DNA of 47,024 nucleotides from CAZNHL01 sp964572965. Lineage in GTDB: Bacteria; Bacteroidota; Bacteroidia; Cytophagales; UBA9547. The stretch spans positions 1 through 47,024 of the forward strand of contig CAZNHL010000032.1 in the NCBI GenBank assembly GCA_964572965.1. The letters are read 5' to 3'. This document shows positions 8,351 to 18,513 of this stretch, piece after piece (the first letter of the stretch is position 1; every line of letters begins with the position of its first letter). The translations under genes were made by a program, and so were the position numbers. The notes beneath the pieces are model-generated. The model was given only the letters and a program-made list of their open reading frames with translations. It searched no databases and was not told where the DNA came from.

Positions 8351-11300
8351 TTAATTCAGTACTGTAACCTTTTTAACATGCATATGATTATTTGTATAAA
8401 TTTTCGCAAGGTAAATACCGTTAGCTAAATGCTTTACTGGTATAGATAATTCATGCGAACCAATTGCAAATTCCTGATCAATACCTGAAACTACAATGCT
8501 ACCAGACTCAATGTCTACTAAATCAATTTTAACCTTTGAAGCCTTAAGTAAAGTAAATCCTAAATTAAGTTCATCTGCTGCAGGCACCGGATAAAGATTG
8601 AATTCAGAAACGAAACTAAAATCATCAATACCTGTAGTTTGAGTTACAGTAATTGAATTGACTCCAGATGTTCCGCCAGCACCTTTACTGTCAGTAACGG
8701 AAGCTGTCACAATGTAATTACCAATAGTATTCGGAGTCCATATTCCGGAATAATTCGGAGCAATTCCATTTACCGTTACACTCTGATTATTGTCAGTATT
8801 AGTTATTGTATATACCAAACTTGTTATAGTTGCATCATCATTCGGAGTACTGAAAGATGCAATAAGGGTAATCTGGCTGTTAACCTCATAAGTTGAACCA
8901 GGTAAAGGATTTGTAAGGGCCACTACAGGATTACCCAATACCGGATTTGTAATGGTAATCACTTGTGTTGCAGAACCTGCAGCATAATTTCCATTTGCTG
9001 CAATATTAGCCGTTACAGTAACAGTACCGGCATTTACAAGTGTTAATTGGTTACCTGCCACTGTTGCGCTGCCGCTGTTATTAACTACAGTATAAGTAAC
9101 AGTGCCTGCTGACGGTGAATTAACTATTAAGTTAATTACGGAGCCTTTGACACCACTTGAAGCATTACTAAAGGTTATTGTTCCGTTTATAGGAGCTGCT
9201 CCTATGGTAATGGTAGCTGTTTTGGATCCTGCACTATAAGAACCATTTGCTGCCTGTGTAGCTGTGATGGTGGCACTCCCCACCCCTGTAATTGTTACTA
9301 AACCTGAAGATGAAACAGTAACTCCGGTACCCGATACTGAATACGTAATTGTACCGGCGGAATTAGAGGTTGCAGTAACATTAAATGCCGGCTCACCATA
9401 AATCTTATTAATATTTGCAAATGTAATTGTTGGCGCAGCAGGATTGATTGTCAATCGTCCTTTTACATATGTAAAAGTATAATTGGCCGAAGTACCACCG
9501 CTAACAGTAATGTCGTAAAGTCCTGCCGGGCTTGAAGTAACTGCTACAGTGCTAACAGTTGGCTTTATTGTTAAACTTGCATCATTATCGGCCCCAACAA
9601 ATCCTGAATAAGAAACTGTCAGAGTCGGATTTACAGTATTAAATGTCTTGGATTTATTATCAGCAGTTATCACTAATCCTTTCTTAGCAATTGACAATGT
9701 AGCTGAAACTGTAGCAGAGTTATAAGACCCGGAAGCTGCTTGTGTTGCCGTTATTGTTACTGTACCTGCTCCTGTAATTGTCACTAAGCCTGCCTGTGTA
9801 ACAGTTGCTCCTGTGCCTGTTGCAGTATACGTAATAGTACCGGAAGAAGCAGATGCTGATGTTAGATTAAACACTGCATCTCCATATGTCTTACTGATAT
9901 TTGCAAAAGTAATTGTGGGTGTAACCGGGGTTATTTTTAAATTACCATTGAAATAACTAAACGTATAATTGTCTGCTACTGCACCTGACGGAACAATGTT
10001 GTAATTACCGGCCGGACTACTTATTGTGGCAGTTGTAGTTGCCGTAGCCAGTGTTGTGAGACTGGTAGTATTGTCAGTGCCGGCAAAACCATTATACTTC
10101 ACTGTAAATGCCGGATTAGCAGTATTGAAGCTTCTTTCTTTATCATCAGCAACAACCTGCAGTTCTTTTTTAGCAATTGTAAGAGTTGAAGTAGTACTTG
10201 AACCACTAAATGATCCATTAGCAGCTTGTGAAGCAGTTATAGTAACAGTTCCTGCTCCTGTAATAGTAACCAGACCGTTTGGTGAAACAGTTGCGCCTGT
10301 TCCAGTTGCTGAGTACGTAATTGCTCCTCCTGAATTTGAGGTAGCATTAGCGGTGAAAGTACCATCGCCATAGGTTTTATTAATATCATTAAAAGTAATT
10401 GTTGGCAATAACAATGAACTTGCATTAACCTGAATGTAGTTAAGATCAAAATTACCGTTAACAGCTGTAAGCCTTAATGTGTGTACACCTGCAGTTAATG
10501 GTACATTTGAAGCTGTTACATTGCTGTAAGTAGTCCAGTTTCCGGTAAAAACTACAGACTGAGAAGCCAATACTGTTTGTCCGTCCAAATCCAGTTTAAT
10601 AGTACCGTTTGGCTGACCGTCATTTACAGAAGCTGTCCTGAAAATGAAATTGTAATTTGCTGTTGCAGCTACATTGACCGTATATTCAAGCCACTCGCCA
10701 CTCGCAAAATAACCGATATTATATCCGGGACCTCCATCTGTACATACATTTATATCTACATCAGTATCATTTCTGAATGTGACGCCAGGAAATTGACTTC
10801 CCGGGGTATTATCATAATAAGCTATATTCTGGCCTCCATTATCAAAGTGCTCTGCTTCAATTTTTCCTGGAATTGCTATAGGGGTACCACTATATGGGGT
10901 CTGATTATATAGTGTCAATGCAGCATTGGNNNNNNNNNNGAAGATGTTACACTGCCCGAAGAGTTTGTAACTACAACTTTATATGTAGCCGCGTCACCGG
11001 CTGTAGTAGCAGCAATAGTTAACGTTGCATTTGTCTGACCGCTCATAGGCACATTGTCTTTATACCACTGATAAGTTACAGGCTGAATTCCCTGTGTGTT
11101 TACAGAAAAGGTAGCAGCAGTTCCAATATTTACACTTGTATTAGCAGGCTGGCTGCTGATACAAAGACGCAAACAAGGGTTTTCTATAATTGTAACAACA
11201 GCAATAGATGATGTTAGCGAATTAGCGCCATTTGTAATTACTACTTTATAATTTCCTGCATCAGCCAATGTAGCTGCAGCTATAGATAACGTAGCGCCTG

Positions 11301-12579
11301 TCTGATCATTTAAAATAAAATTGTTTTTATACCACTGATAAGTTATAGCACCAGAAGGAGCTGAAGCCTGGGCAGTTAATGTTAACAAGGTCCCTTCTGT
11401 AACAGTAGTACTTGATGGCTGTGTAGCAATACACAATGTTGCACAGTCAACGATTTTGATCTGAACAGGTCCCGAATGAGGATAAACGTTGATCAATAGA
11501 TTTGTTCCGACTTTTTTAAAGTCAGTAACTGCAATGCCATTCTGCGATATATTATAATTTCCTGCATGAGCAGCATTAGAAACATCTACTTTTAAAGTAA
11601 TAGGTGACTTATATTTCAGAGGCTGAAGATATTGCTCAACATTAAAAGTTGGTGTATTCCAGTTTACAGTAATTGTTTTATTGGCACTTGTATAAACTGA
11701 ACTTGGCGTATACTTCTGTTTTTGCATCTGGTATGTCAGCATTTCTGAAATAGTGCCAACCCATAACTGGCCTGCATCCATTTTTTGCTTTACATAATTC
11801 AGGTGGTTTCTATAAGTGGCCACATCAACACTCCCCCATCCTGAATTACCCACATTATGGAGCTCTCTGTTTACCCATTGCTTATTGTTAATAGCCTGGT
11901 CAACCCAATAATTCAGGTTTTTTGCAATAACCATCCCACTCCCGTTATCTGAAGCATCAACAACCAACGGTGTTTGAAAAAAGCCTGTTGCACTCGGGGC
12001 AAGCGTGTTTGCAGAAGCTGCATTGTAAGCACCGGTACGAGCACCTATATAACCCAAAGACTCAAGACGGGCATTGGCAATACTTGTAAACTGGTCATAA
12101 GGATAAATGAAAAAACGTGGTTGTACACCAGTATTATTAAATATTGATTGTGTAGACTTGTTTACTTCAATGTCAAGTTTAGCTGAATTACCGGCTTCGC
12201 CCCATTGATAACTTGAACCTGTACCTCCACAAGAACTACTTGCAAGTGCGCATGAGTGAGTATGTGAATGGTTTATAATTTCATGGTTATGTTCATTGAT
12301 CATAACCTTCGCTTTGGCATACATTCCCGGATTACCTTCGCAGGATGATGTAATGGCTCCAAAAGTAATTTTAATATTTCTATTAAAAGTCATAGTATCA
12401 ACATAATCATTGATACCTATTACTGCATAATCACCGAAATCATCGTGGATAATATTGTAAGCACCGGTTGCATCATTTTTAAAAGTTGCAATACTAACAC
12501 CAGGGTTTTGAGCATATAAAACACCTGAAATTGACATGAACCCAGTAAATAAACCTAAAACTCTCCTTGTAATCTTCAT
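8351..12579 (-). CDS. giant secreted polysaccharide deacetylase with Ig, CBM6-like, MBG and T9SS tail modules
   Basis: Read as one gene across a 10-N gap at 10930, this encodes about 1,405 residues. A signal peptide ends LYAQ (residues 20-23). A NodB-type deacetylase domain follows, with HDD at 45-47, HSHTH at 104-108 and RFFIYPYD at 155-162, which are the metal-ligand and catalytic-pocket motifs. Two Ig-like domains each contain a TYQWYK motif. Then comes a CBM6/35-like domain (GKIEAEHFDNGG), three repeats of a Big-like strand set (TITFNDINKTYGD and variants) plus MBG domain, an Ig-like domain, and a type A T9SS sorting tail (NLYPVPAADELNL ... IYLAKIY). The tail implies export across the outer membrane by T9SS. 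A Shine-Dalgarno AAAGGAG precedes the ATG. The raw frame breaks only at the gap; sharing one base between flanks gives SVTSSNAALTLYNQ in frame. The glycan substrate is unknown. Confidence 0.85.
10930..10939. other. scaffold gap (10 N) inside the deacetylase gene
   Basis: The fixed-length gap makes an artificial frameshift. Joining the flanks with a one-base overlap keeps the frame open on both sides, and the joined residues continue an Ig-domain end naturally. Confidence 0.85.
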
Positions 12580-12587
12580 TCACAATC

Positions 12588-12612
12588 TCCTTTTATACCA
12601 ACAACAAATATA
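12588..12612 (-). promoter_or_regulatory. possible -7 box and ribosome binding site of the deacetylase gene
   Basis: The minus strand reads TATATTTG (12612-12605), matching the Bacteroidota -7 consensus TAnnTTTG. It is followed by AAAGGAG (12594-12588), eight bases before the ATG. No -33 TTG is visible at the expected distance. The Shine-Dalgarno site is stronger than elsewhere in this window. Confidence 0.4.
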
Positions 12613-12705
12613 TTCATATTCCTATATTTTTTATAAGTTATTCTATAGTTCGATAAAAAAATACGACCAATTTTTTGCCTTATCGGGAATTATTATCTCA
12701 ATAAT

Positions 12706-12715
12706 NNNNNNNNNN
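12706..12715. other. scaffold gap (10 N) between genes
   Basis: Fixed-length N run in the region between the deacetylase and omega-amidase genes. The flanks show no clear overlap, so the true distance is unknown. Confidence 0.85.
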
Positions 12716-12790
12716 TCTAAATTCTCAAAGAATTTCGTTACAAATAGTATAATGTTTCTTGATTGTCTTAGTTAAATATGAAGAAACTTA

Positions 12791-13570
12791 TCAGGAAGAA
12801 ATTGTAAAAAGGTCTCTGTCCAGATGAAAAGCAAATTCTTTCCTGAAGTTTAATAAATCACGGCCGCTTAACTGAATGGTATGAATACCTTCTTCATAAG
12901 CCACATGCAATACCTGTTCTCCTTTGAAATTATAAACAGCACTGTCACCACTGTAACTTAAACCTTTGCCGTCGCGGCCTACCCTATTCACTCCGGCTAC
13001 ATAAGCAAGGTTTTCTATAGCTCTTGCAGGCAAAAGGCTATTCCAGGCTAAACGACGTTTTTCAGGCCAGTTAGCCACATAGAGCAAAAGGTCATATTCT
13101 TCAATATCATTTTGCCTTGACCATACCGGAAACCTCAGATCATAACAGATTAAAGGGCAAATGCGCCACCCTTTCAATTCCTTAATCAGCTTTTTTGTAC
13201 CTGCAGTATACACATCATGCTCATGAGCCGTTCTGAACAAATGGCGCTTATCGTAGTAATCAGCCTGACCATCAGGCTGCATCCATACCAGACGATTAAA
13301 GTATTGTGCATTTTCTTTGGCAATATAACTGCCCACAACAACAGCATTCTTCTGCATTGCTATCTGTTTCATCCATTTCCAGGTAGTAAGATTGTTCGGT
13401 TCGGCTAGCTTTTCCGCATCATTGGAAAAGCCCGTTGTAAACATCTCAGGAAGTATGATCAGATCCGAGGGAGGTATTGTCCATAATTTCTCTTCAAGAT
13501 CTGCAAGGTTTCCTGCTTTATCTTCCCAATGAAGAGCCGTTTGTACCAATGTGATTTTTAAATCTTCCAT
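12791..13570 (-). CDS. yafV: omega-amidase (nitrilase superfamily, YafV/NIT2 type)
   Basis: This cytosolic enzyme hydrolyses alpha-ketoglutaramate and related omega-amides, the products of glutamine-dependent transaminases. The 259 residues carry the nitrilase triad: Glu42 in ILPEMFTTGFS, Lys108 in YYDKRHLFR and Cys142 in ICYDLRFPVWSRQ. The last motif, together with RLAWNSLLPARAIENLAYV, closely resembles E. coli YafV. It overlaps the aminotransferase gene upstream by 13 bases, so the two are translationally linked. The pairing matches the glutamine transaminase / omega-amidase partnership known from methionine salvage (MtnE and MtnU in Bacillus): the amidase pulls the transamination forward. 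Confidence 0.9.
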   Translation of the reverse strand: MEDLKITLVQTALHWEDKAGNLADLEEKLWTIPPSDLIILPEMFTTGFSNDAEKLAEPNNLTTWKWMKQIAMQKNAVVVGSYIAKENAQYFNRLVWMQPDGQADYYDKRHLFRTAHEHDVYTAGTKKLIKELKGWRICPLICYDLRFPVWSRQNDIEEYDLLLYVANWPEKRRLAWNSLLPARAIENLAYVAGVNRVGRDGKGLSYSGDSAVYNFKGEQVLHVAYEEGIHTIQLSGRDLLNFRKEFAFHLDRDLFTISS

Positions 13571-14697
13571 AATTTCTCTGCGGCCTGTTCAAGAATGTCA
13601 TCGTCTTTGGCAAAACAAAAACGTAATATTTTATCATCCTGCTGATCGTCATAGAAAACTGAAACAGGTATAGAAGCTACACCTAGTTCTTTCGTTAACC
13701 TGACAGCAAGGTCTGTATCTTTTTCTCTGGAAATATTTTTATAGGAAAGCAGTTGAAAATAGGTTCCGTGCGATGGTACAACTTCCCACTTAGAGCCTTT
13801 CAGGAACTTCAGAAACAGATCTCTTTTATTTTGAAAAAAAGAAGGCAGATCAAGGTACTGGCTTTTATCTTCCAGAAACTCTGCAATGGCATATTGCATT
13901 GGTGTATTAGCTGCAAAAATAGCAGATTGATGTACTTTTCTGAACTCTGCTGTCAGTGATGGTGGTGCCGGGCAATAGCCAATGCGCCATCCTGTTACAT
14001 GGAAAGTTTTACCTAAAGAACCTGCTACTAATGTTTTGTTTATTAGATCTTTATGATTTATCAGACTCTCGTGTTTTTTATCGTCAAAGATTATATGTTC
14101 ATAAACTTCATCACTCAGAATCAGAATAGCTGTATCTCTTACAATGGTTTTCAATTCTTCGATATCTTCAGCCGAAATCACAGCGCCGGTCGGATTATGA
14201 GGCGAATTAATGATGATCAGCTTTGTTTTTGAATTGATCTTTTTCTTAACCTCTTCCCAATTAATCTGATAATCTGGCAAAGAAAGCTTAATGGTAACAG
14301 GCCTGCCCCCGCTCAGCAGAATAGCAGGTTTATAAATATCAAAAGCGGGTTCAAAAAGTATTACTTCATCTCCCGGATTTATGATTGAAGTAATGGCCGT
14401 ATATACTGCCTCCGTAGCGCCGGCAGTAATGGTGATTTCTGATTCAGGATTATAATAATGATTATATAATTCTAAAGTCTTTTCGGATAAGCGCTCACGT
14501 AATGCAACAACGCCGGCCATAGGTGCATACTGATTCATCCCCTGCTTCATGTATTTATAAGCAAGTTCTATTAAACGCTCATTACAGTTGAATCCTGGAA
14601 AACCTTGTGCCAGATTGAGCGCCTGATGCTCAGCTGCAAGTTTTGACATGACAGTAAAAATGGTGGTTCCTGCAGCAGGTAATTTTGATTGTATCAT
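13558..14697 (-). CDS. methionine-type aminotransferase (class I/II, YbdL-like)
   Basis: This PLP enzyme of 379 residues probably transaminates methionine and related amino acids or their keto acids. Seen residues are the PLP lysine Lys230 in SLGKTFHVTGWRIGYCPAP, Asn168 in SPHNPTG, and Asp196 in ILSDEVYEH. The sequence around the lysine (KTFHVTGW) is that of the YbdL / kynurenine aminotransferase subgroup, which often uses glutamine as donor. Gene overlaps on both sides (13 bases with the omega-amidase, 4 with the fructosamine kinase) show one operon. No other methionine salvage genes (mtnA, mtnB, mtnD) are nearby, so general keto-acid repair is also possible. Confidence 0.88.
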   Translation of the reverse strand: MIQSKLPAAGTTIFTVMSKLAAEHQALNLAQGFPGFNCNERLIELAYKYMKQGMNQYAPMAGVVALRERLSEKTLELYNHYYNPESEITITAGATEAVYTAITSIINPGDEVILFEPAFDIYKPAILLSGGRPVTIKLSLPDYQINWEEVKKKINSKTKLIIINSPHNPTGAVISAEDIEELKTIVRDTAILILSDEVYEHIIFDDKKHESLINHKDLINKTLVAGSLGKTFHVTGWRIGYCPAPPSLTAEFRKVHQSAIFAANTPMQYAIAEFLEDKSQYLDLPSFFQNKRDLFLKFLKGSKWEVVPSHGTYFQLLSYKNISREKDTDLAVRLTKELGVASIPVSVFYDDQQDDKILRFCFAKDDDILEQAAEKLWKI

Positions 14698-15560
14698 TGA
14701 TACTTACTTAAAATAGAATTAATCTGTCCCAGGTAATTTTTTCCAAACAGATTCATATGAACAAGTAAAGGGTATAAATTGTAAATATCTGCCCGTTTCT
14801 CGAAATCTTTATACTCAGGAATTATTTCAGTGTATGCCTTATAAAAGTGTTTGTCAAAACCTCCAAAAAGCACTGTAAATGCCAGCTCCATTTCCGGGTG
14901 GCCATAATAAACAGCCGGATCAACCAACGCAGCTCTGCCGTCAGGACCAATTACAAAATTCCCTTTCCATAAATCGCCGTGTAGCAGAGACGGCTCCGCA
15001 TCAGGAAAAATATCAGTTAAACAATTGAATAATTTATCAAAACTCAACAAACTATCTTTCAGTGATTTATGACTCGATATTTGTAATTGTTTTTCTATCC
15101 TTTCGGTTATAAAAAACTCTGTCCAGTCTGTTTTGCTGGCATTTGATTGTGGCAAAGAACCGATATAATTATCATGCTTATTACCAAAACATTCCGATTT
15201 TTGCTGATGGAGAATAGCAAGTTCACGCCCAAAATCCTCCCAAAACGTAGGTAACTTCACTCCTTTATCAAGGTATTCCAACAACAGGTACTGGTAATGT
15301 TCAAAAGTACCGTGTGAAATTACTTCCGGTACCCTGATCGATTCTGTATGAAACAATTGTTTCAAACCCAGGCTCTCCTGCTCAAACATGCCGGGATATT
15401 CACCTTTTTTATTCAATTTCAAACAAAAATCCCCCATGTTTGTACCTACACGCACTACATGGTTGACACTTCCTCCATGCAGGTTTTGAATTGATAACAA
15501 ACGTGCATTAACACCAAGACTTTCTCTTAATATACTAATTAGTATTTTCGGTTCTGCCAT
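14694..15560 (-). CDS. fructosamine kinase family protein
   Basis: Members phosphorylate ketoamine (early glycation) adducts on lysines or small amines, which destabilises the adduct and repairs the protein; bacterial members mainly prefer ribulosamines. The 288 residues match the family. Seen features are a P-loop-like start (LHGGSVNHVVRV), Lys48, and the kinase-like catalytic loop LLHGDLWKGNFVIGPDG with Asp196 and Asn201, followed by VDPAVYYGHPEMELAF. The family label is clear; the true substrate is not. It is the first gene of the operon, its stop overlapping the aminotransferase start by four bases, which suggests a shared metabolite-repair role. Confidence 0.9.
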   Translation of the reverse strand: MAEPKILISILRESLGVNARLLSIQNLHGGSVNHVVRVGTNMGDFCLKLNKKGEYPGMFEQESLGLKQLFHTESIRVPEVISHGTFEHYQYLLLEYLDKGVKLPTFWEDFGRELAILHQQKSECFGNKHDNYIGSLPQSNASKTDWTEFFITERIEKQLQISSHKSLKDSLLSFDKLFNCLTDIFPDAEPSLLHGDLWKGNFVIGPDGRAALVDPAVYYGHPEMELAFTVLFGGFDKHFYKAYTEIIPEYKDFEKRADIYNLYPLLVHMNLFGKNYLGQINSILSKYQ

Positions 15561-15626
15561 CCTCTTATTCTACTTTTATTAACTATCTTCGCAGTAGTTA
15601 CAATAATACAAAATTCACTGCCCTCA

Positions 15627-16004
15627 ATGAAACAGACAAGCCTTAATTACCTGTTATTATTTACTTGTTTATTCCTGATGTGTTCCTGCGAGAAGGAAAC
15701 TCTTCACTTTAAAAACTTTGATGCTCAGGCATGGAAAGCTGATCGTAGAGGCTGCGAGAGCAAACGTAAAAACATGATCGAAGGATTCAGAATGATCAAA
15801 GATTCTCTCATTGGCATCTCTGAAGAGGTAACAATGGCCACTTTTGGAAAACCTGACCAGATTGAAGTTTATCCGCGCGGACAACGTTTTTACTATTATA
15901 TGACGGAAAAAGGGAAAGCTTGCGAAGGTGGTCTGGGCGATGGGAAACCATTGCGTCTGCGTTTTAGCGCAACAAACCATTTAACAGAAGTTACTTTACC
16001 ATAA
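15627..16004 (+). CDS. small lipoprotein, function unknown
   Basis: 125 residues. The N-terminus is a lipoprotein signal peptide with the acylated cysteine most likely at residue 21 (FLMCSC). The mature part holds a cysteine (RRGCESKRK) and a second one (KGKACEGGLG), and contains FGKPDQIEVYPRGQRFYYYM, which resembles the SmpA/OmlA-type small lipoprotein folds that gauge strand register. This resemblance is only suggestive. It is divergent from the fructosamine kinase operon; a possible -7 element TATCTTCG lies at 15584-15591. I do not recognise the family. Confidence 0.8.
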   Translation: MKQTSLNYLLLFTCLFLMCSCEKETLHFKNFDAQAWKADRRGCESKRKNMIEGFRMIKDSLIGISEEVTMATFGKPDQIEVYPRGQRFYYYMTEKGKACEGGLGDGKPLRLRFSATNHLTEVTLP

Positions 16005-16142
16005 AAAGTAGGATAAATTAAACAGAAGCCCGTTTTTCTTCTTCAGAAAAGGGAATAAATTTTATAATTCTTTGTATTTTCGTGCGAGGAATCAGAGTAA
16101 ATAAAAAAATTAACGGCATCAGCCATATATTATCATTTATCA

Positions 16143-17081
16143 ATGGAAGCGATTAAAGAAACCAACTTCAAATTTCAAGGTCAAAAAGATTTCTACAGGG
16201 GAAAAGTAAGAGATGTTTACTTTGTTGAAGATAAACTGGTGATGGTCGCTTCAGACCGTATTTCTGCATTTGACGTGGTATTACCAAGAGCGATACCGTT
16301 CAAGGGACAGGTATTAAATCAAATTGCTTATAAGTTTCTTGCTGCTACGAAAGATATTGTTCCTAACTGGGTACTGGCTTCACCTGACGCCAATGTAACT
16401 GTGGGCCTGCAATGTGACGCTTTCCCTGTTGAAATGGTTATAAGAGGTTATCTTGCCGGTCATGCGGCACGCGAATATGCTTTAGGTAAACGTACTATTT
16501 GCGGGGTTTCATTACCTGAAGGTTTGAAAGAAAACGACAAGCTTCCTGCCCCTATCATTACTCCTACTACCAAAGCCAAAGAAGGACATGACGAGGATAT
16601 TTCCAAAGAAGAAATCCTTAAGCAAGGATTGGTTTCTAAGGAGGATTATGAACAACTGGAAAAATATACACACGCTTTATTCGAAAAAGGCACACAAATT
16701 GCTAAAGAAAGAGGACTTATACTGGTTGATACTAAGTATGAATTCGGAAAATTTGACGGAAAAATCTACTTAATTGATGAAATTAATACACCGGATTCAT
16801 CACGTTATTTCTATGCAGACGGCTACCTGGACCGCCAACAGAAAGGCGAAAAACAGAAGCAATTAAGTAAAGAGTTTGTACGTCAGTGGTTAATAGAAAA
16901 TGGGTTTCAGGGCAAAGACGGGCAAAAAGTACCGGAAATGACTGACGAAGTTGTGAAAATGATTACTGAACGCTACATTGAATTATATGAGCAGGTAACA
17001 GGCGAAAAGTTCGTCAAATCTGACATTGATAATGTGTTACAAAGAATAGAAAGTAACGTAACAGCCTTTCTGAAAAAATAA
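16143..17081 (+). CDS. purC: phosphoribosylaminoimidazole-succinocarboxamide synthase
   Basis: PurC joins CAIR and aspartate to make SAICAR in purine synthesis, using ATP. The 312-residue length is the longer form seen in Bacteroidota and yeast (E. coli has 237). Seen motifs are YRGKVRDVY, VASDRISAFDVVLP (ATP site), FPVEMVIRGYLAGHAA (substrate site), TPTTKAKEGHDEDIS, and LIDEINTPDSSRYFY. The gene stands alone rather than in a pur operon, and a STAS gene follows about 125 bases downstream on the same strand. Confidence 0.96.
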   Translation: MEAIKETNFKFQGQKDFYRGKVRDVYFVEDKLVMVASDRISAFDVVLPRAIPFKGQVLNQIAYKFLAATKDIVPNWVLASPDANVTVGLQCDAFPVEMVIRGYLAGHAAREYALGKRTICGVSLPEGLKENDKLPAPIITPTTKAKEGHDEDISKEEILKQGLVSKEDYEQLEKYTHALFEKGTQIAKERGLILVDTKYEFGKFDGKIYLIDEINTPDSSRYFYADGYLDRQQKGEKQKQLSKEFVRQWLIENGFQGKDGQKVPEMTDEVVKMITERYIELYEQVTGEKFVKSDIDNVLQRIESNVTAFLKK

Positions 17082-17205
17082 TTATTTGATTAACTTTACT
17101 AAGCGATCAACTTTATGGAAGCTTAGAGTTTTAACTATCGGAAGAGCTATTGACCAAAATCATACTCTCCTCAAAGTTTTTCCGAGCTAAAAGATTTATA
17201 CAACT

Positions 17206-17589
17206 ATGAAATACCTTGTAGACAAACAAGAAAAGTTTAACCTTATTCAACTGGAAGAGGAAAAGCTGGATTCAACAATTGCTCCTGTATTGAAAACCGA
17301 AATGGTAACTTTCAATGCCGAAGGCGTTAGAAACATCATTTTGGATTTAACAAAAGTGAAATACATCGATTCTTCCGGTTTAAGCTCAATTTTAGTATCT
17401 AACCGTCTTTGTAACAACGATAACGGTATGCTGGTACTGAGTAACGTGAGTGAACATGTAATGAAAATGATCAAAATTTCACAATTGGATTCAGTATTGA
17501 ATATCCTTCCTACCAATGAGGAGGCAGTAGATGCAATTTTCCTGAATGAAATTGAAATCAGCCTGAAAGGCGAAGCTGAAATCGAGTAA
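17206..17589 (+). CDS. STAS-domain protein (anti-sigma factor antagonist-like)
   Basis: 127 residues forming one STAS domain. The phosphorylation-site motif is VKYIDSSGLSSIL, with Asp55 and Ser56/57, the serine that in SpoIIAA-type antagonists is phosphorylated by a partner kinase. No kinase gene of the HATPase_c/SpoIIAB type is nearby. Its stop codon is only three bases before the TTG start of ribonuclease Z, so the two are co-translated. A C-terminal acidic extension (GEAEIE) follows the domain. Confidence 0.9.
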   Translation: MKYLVDKQEKFNLIQLEEEKLDSTIAPVLKTEMVTFNAEGVRNIILDLTKVKYIDSSGLSSILVSNRLCNNDNGMLVLSNVSEHVMKMIKISQLDSVLNILPTNEEAVDAIFLNEIEISLKGEAEIE

Positions 17590-17592
17590 GCT

Positions 17593-18504
17593 TTGGCTTT
17601 TGAAATAACAATACTGGGGTCGGGATCTGCGACCCCAACTTTACTCCGCAATCCTTCTGCGCAATACCTCCAATATAATAGACACCACTTTCTGATAGAT
17701 TGCGGTGAAGGAACTCAGATGCAGCTCAAGCGTCTCGAAATCAAATACCATCAAATAGATCATATATTTATCAGTCACCTGCACGGAGACCATTATCTGG
17801 GTCTGGTTGGGCTTTTGTCTACTATGCACCTGAACAACCGCAAGACACCTTTGTTCTTGTATGGTCCGCGCGGATTGGACGAAATCATTACCACACAGTT
17901 CAAATATTCGGACACTCGTCTCAATTACGAATTAATATTCAAAACGCTGAATACCGAGACAAATACGGTTATTCTGGACAATGATGCTATTAGCGTTGAA
18001 ACAATTCCTTTGGATCATCGCATACCATGTTGCGGCTTTCTTTTTAAAGAAAAACCGCGATTCCAGAAACTGATCAAAGAAAAACTGCCACCCAAATTCC
18101 CACTGGCTGATATTGCAAGATTAAGAAGAGGTTTGGATGTGCTGGACAAAAATGGTAATACTCTTTATAAAAATGAGGAATTGGCCTATCCTGTTGAGGC
18201 ATGTCGCTCTTATGCTTATTGTTCTGATACACAATACAGCAAAACAGTAATAGCGCTTGTAAAAGGCGTTGACCTGCTTTACCATGAAGCTACTTTTCTG
18301 GATGAACTTTTCTTAAGAGCCAAAGAAACTTACCATACCACAGCCCTGGAAGCCGGACAGATAGCCAAAGAAGCTAATGTCAAGCAACTGATTATCGGTC
18401 ATTTCTCGGCACGTTACAAAGAAGCAGAACCTCTTTTAGAAGAAGCTCAGAAAGAGTTTGAAAATACGCTGTTAGCAGAAGAAGGTAAAACGTATTATTT
18501 GTAG
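17593..18504 (+). CDS. rnz: ribonuclease Z
   Basis: This metallo-beta-lactamase-fold endonuclease removes the 3' trailer of tRNA precursors. The 303 residues fit the short bacterial form. Seen motifs are the zinc site SHLHGDHYLG (His62, His64, Asp66, His67), LIDCGEGTQMQL before it, and late metal ligands in YCSDTQYS and LLYHEATF and GHFSARYKE. The start is TTG at 17593, three bases after the STAS stop; the strand MAFEITILGSGSATPT begins the domain at once, so no later start fits. Translation probably depends on coupling to the STAS gene. Confidence 0.95.
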   Translation: MAFEITILGSGSATPTLLRNPSAQYLQYNRHHFLIDCGEGTQMQLKRLEIKYHQIDHIFISHLHGDHYLGLVGLLSTMHLNNRKTPLFLYGPRGLDEIITTQFKYSDTRLNYELIFKTLNTETNTVILDNDAISVETIPLDHRIPCCGFLFKEKPRFQKLIKEKLPPKFPLADIARLRRGLDVLDKNGNTLYKNEELAYPVEACRSYAYCSDTQYSKTVIALVKGVDLLYHEATFLDELFLRAKETYHTTALEAGQIAKEANVKQLIIGHFSARYKEAEPLLEEAQKEFENTLLAEEGKTYYL

Positions 18505-18513
18505 CAGGTTTTT

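Noticed and set aside
10026..10373. Open frame on the plus strand inside the MBG repeats
   Set aside because: It is a shadow of the low-complexity Val/Thr/Ala-rich repeats on the other strand.
8630..10400. Repeated segments in the deacetylase gene as possible CRISPR or DNA repeat
   Set aside because: The repeats are diverged protein domains (Big-like and MBG) in one frame, with no uniform spacers.
10915..10918. Gene boundary between a deacetylase and a CBM/MBG protein
   Set aside because: The stop and the TTG start arise only from the fixed 10-N gap; the frames join naturally with a one-base overlap.
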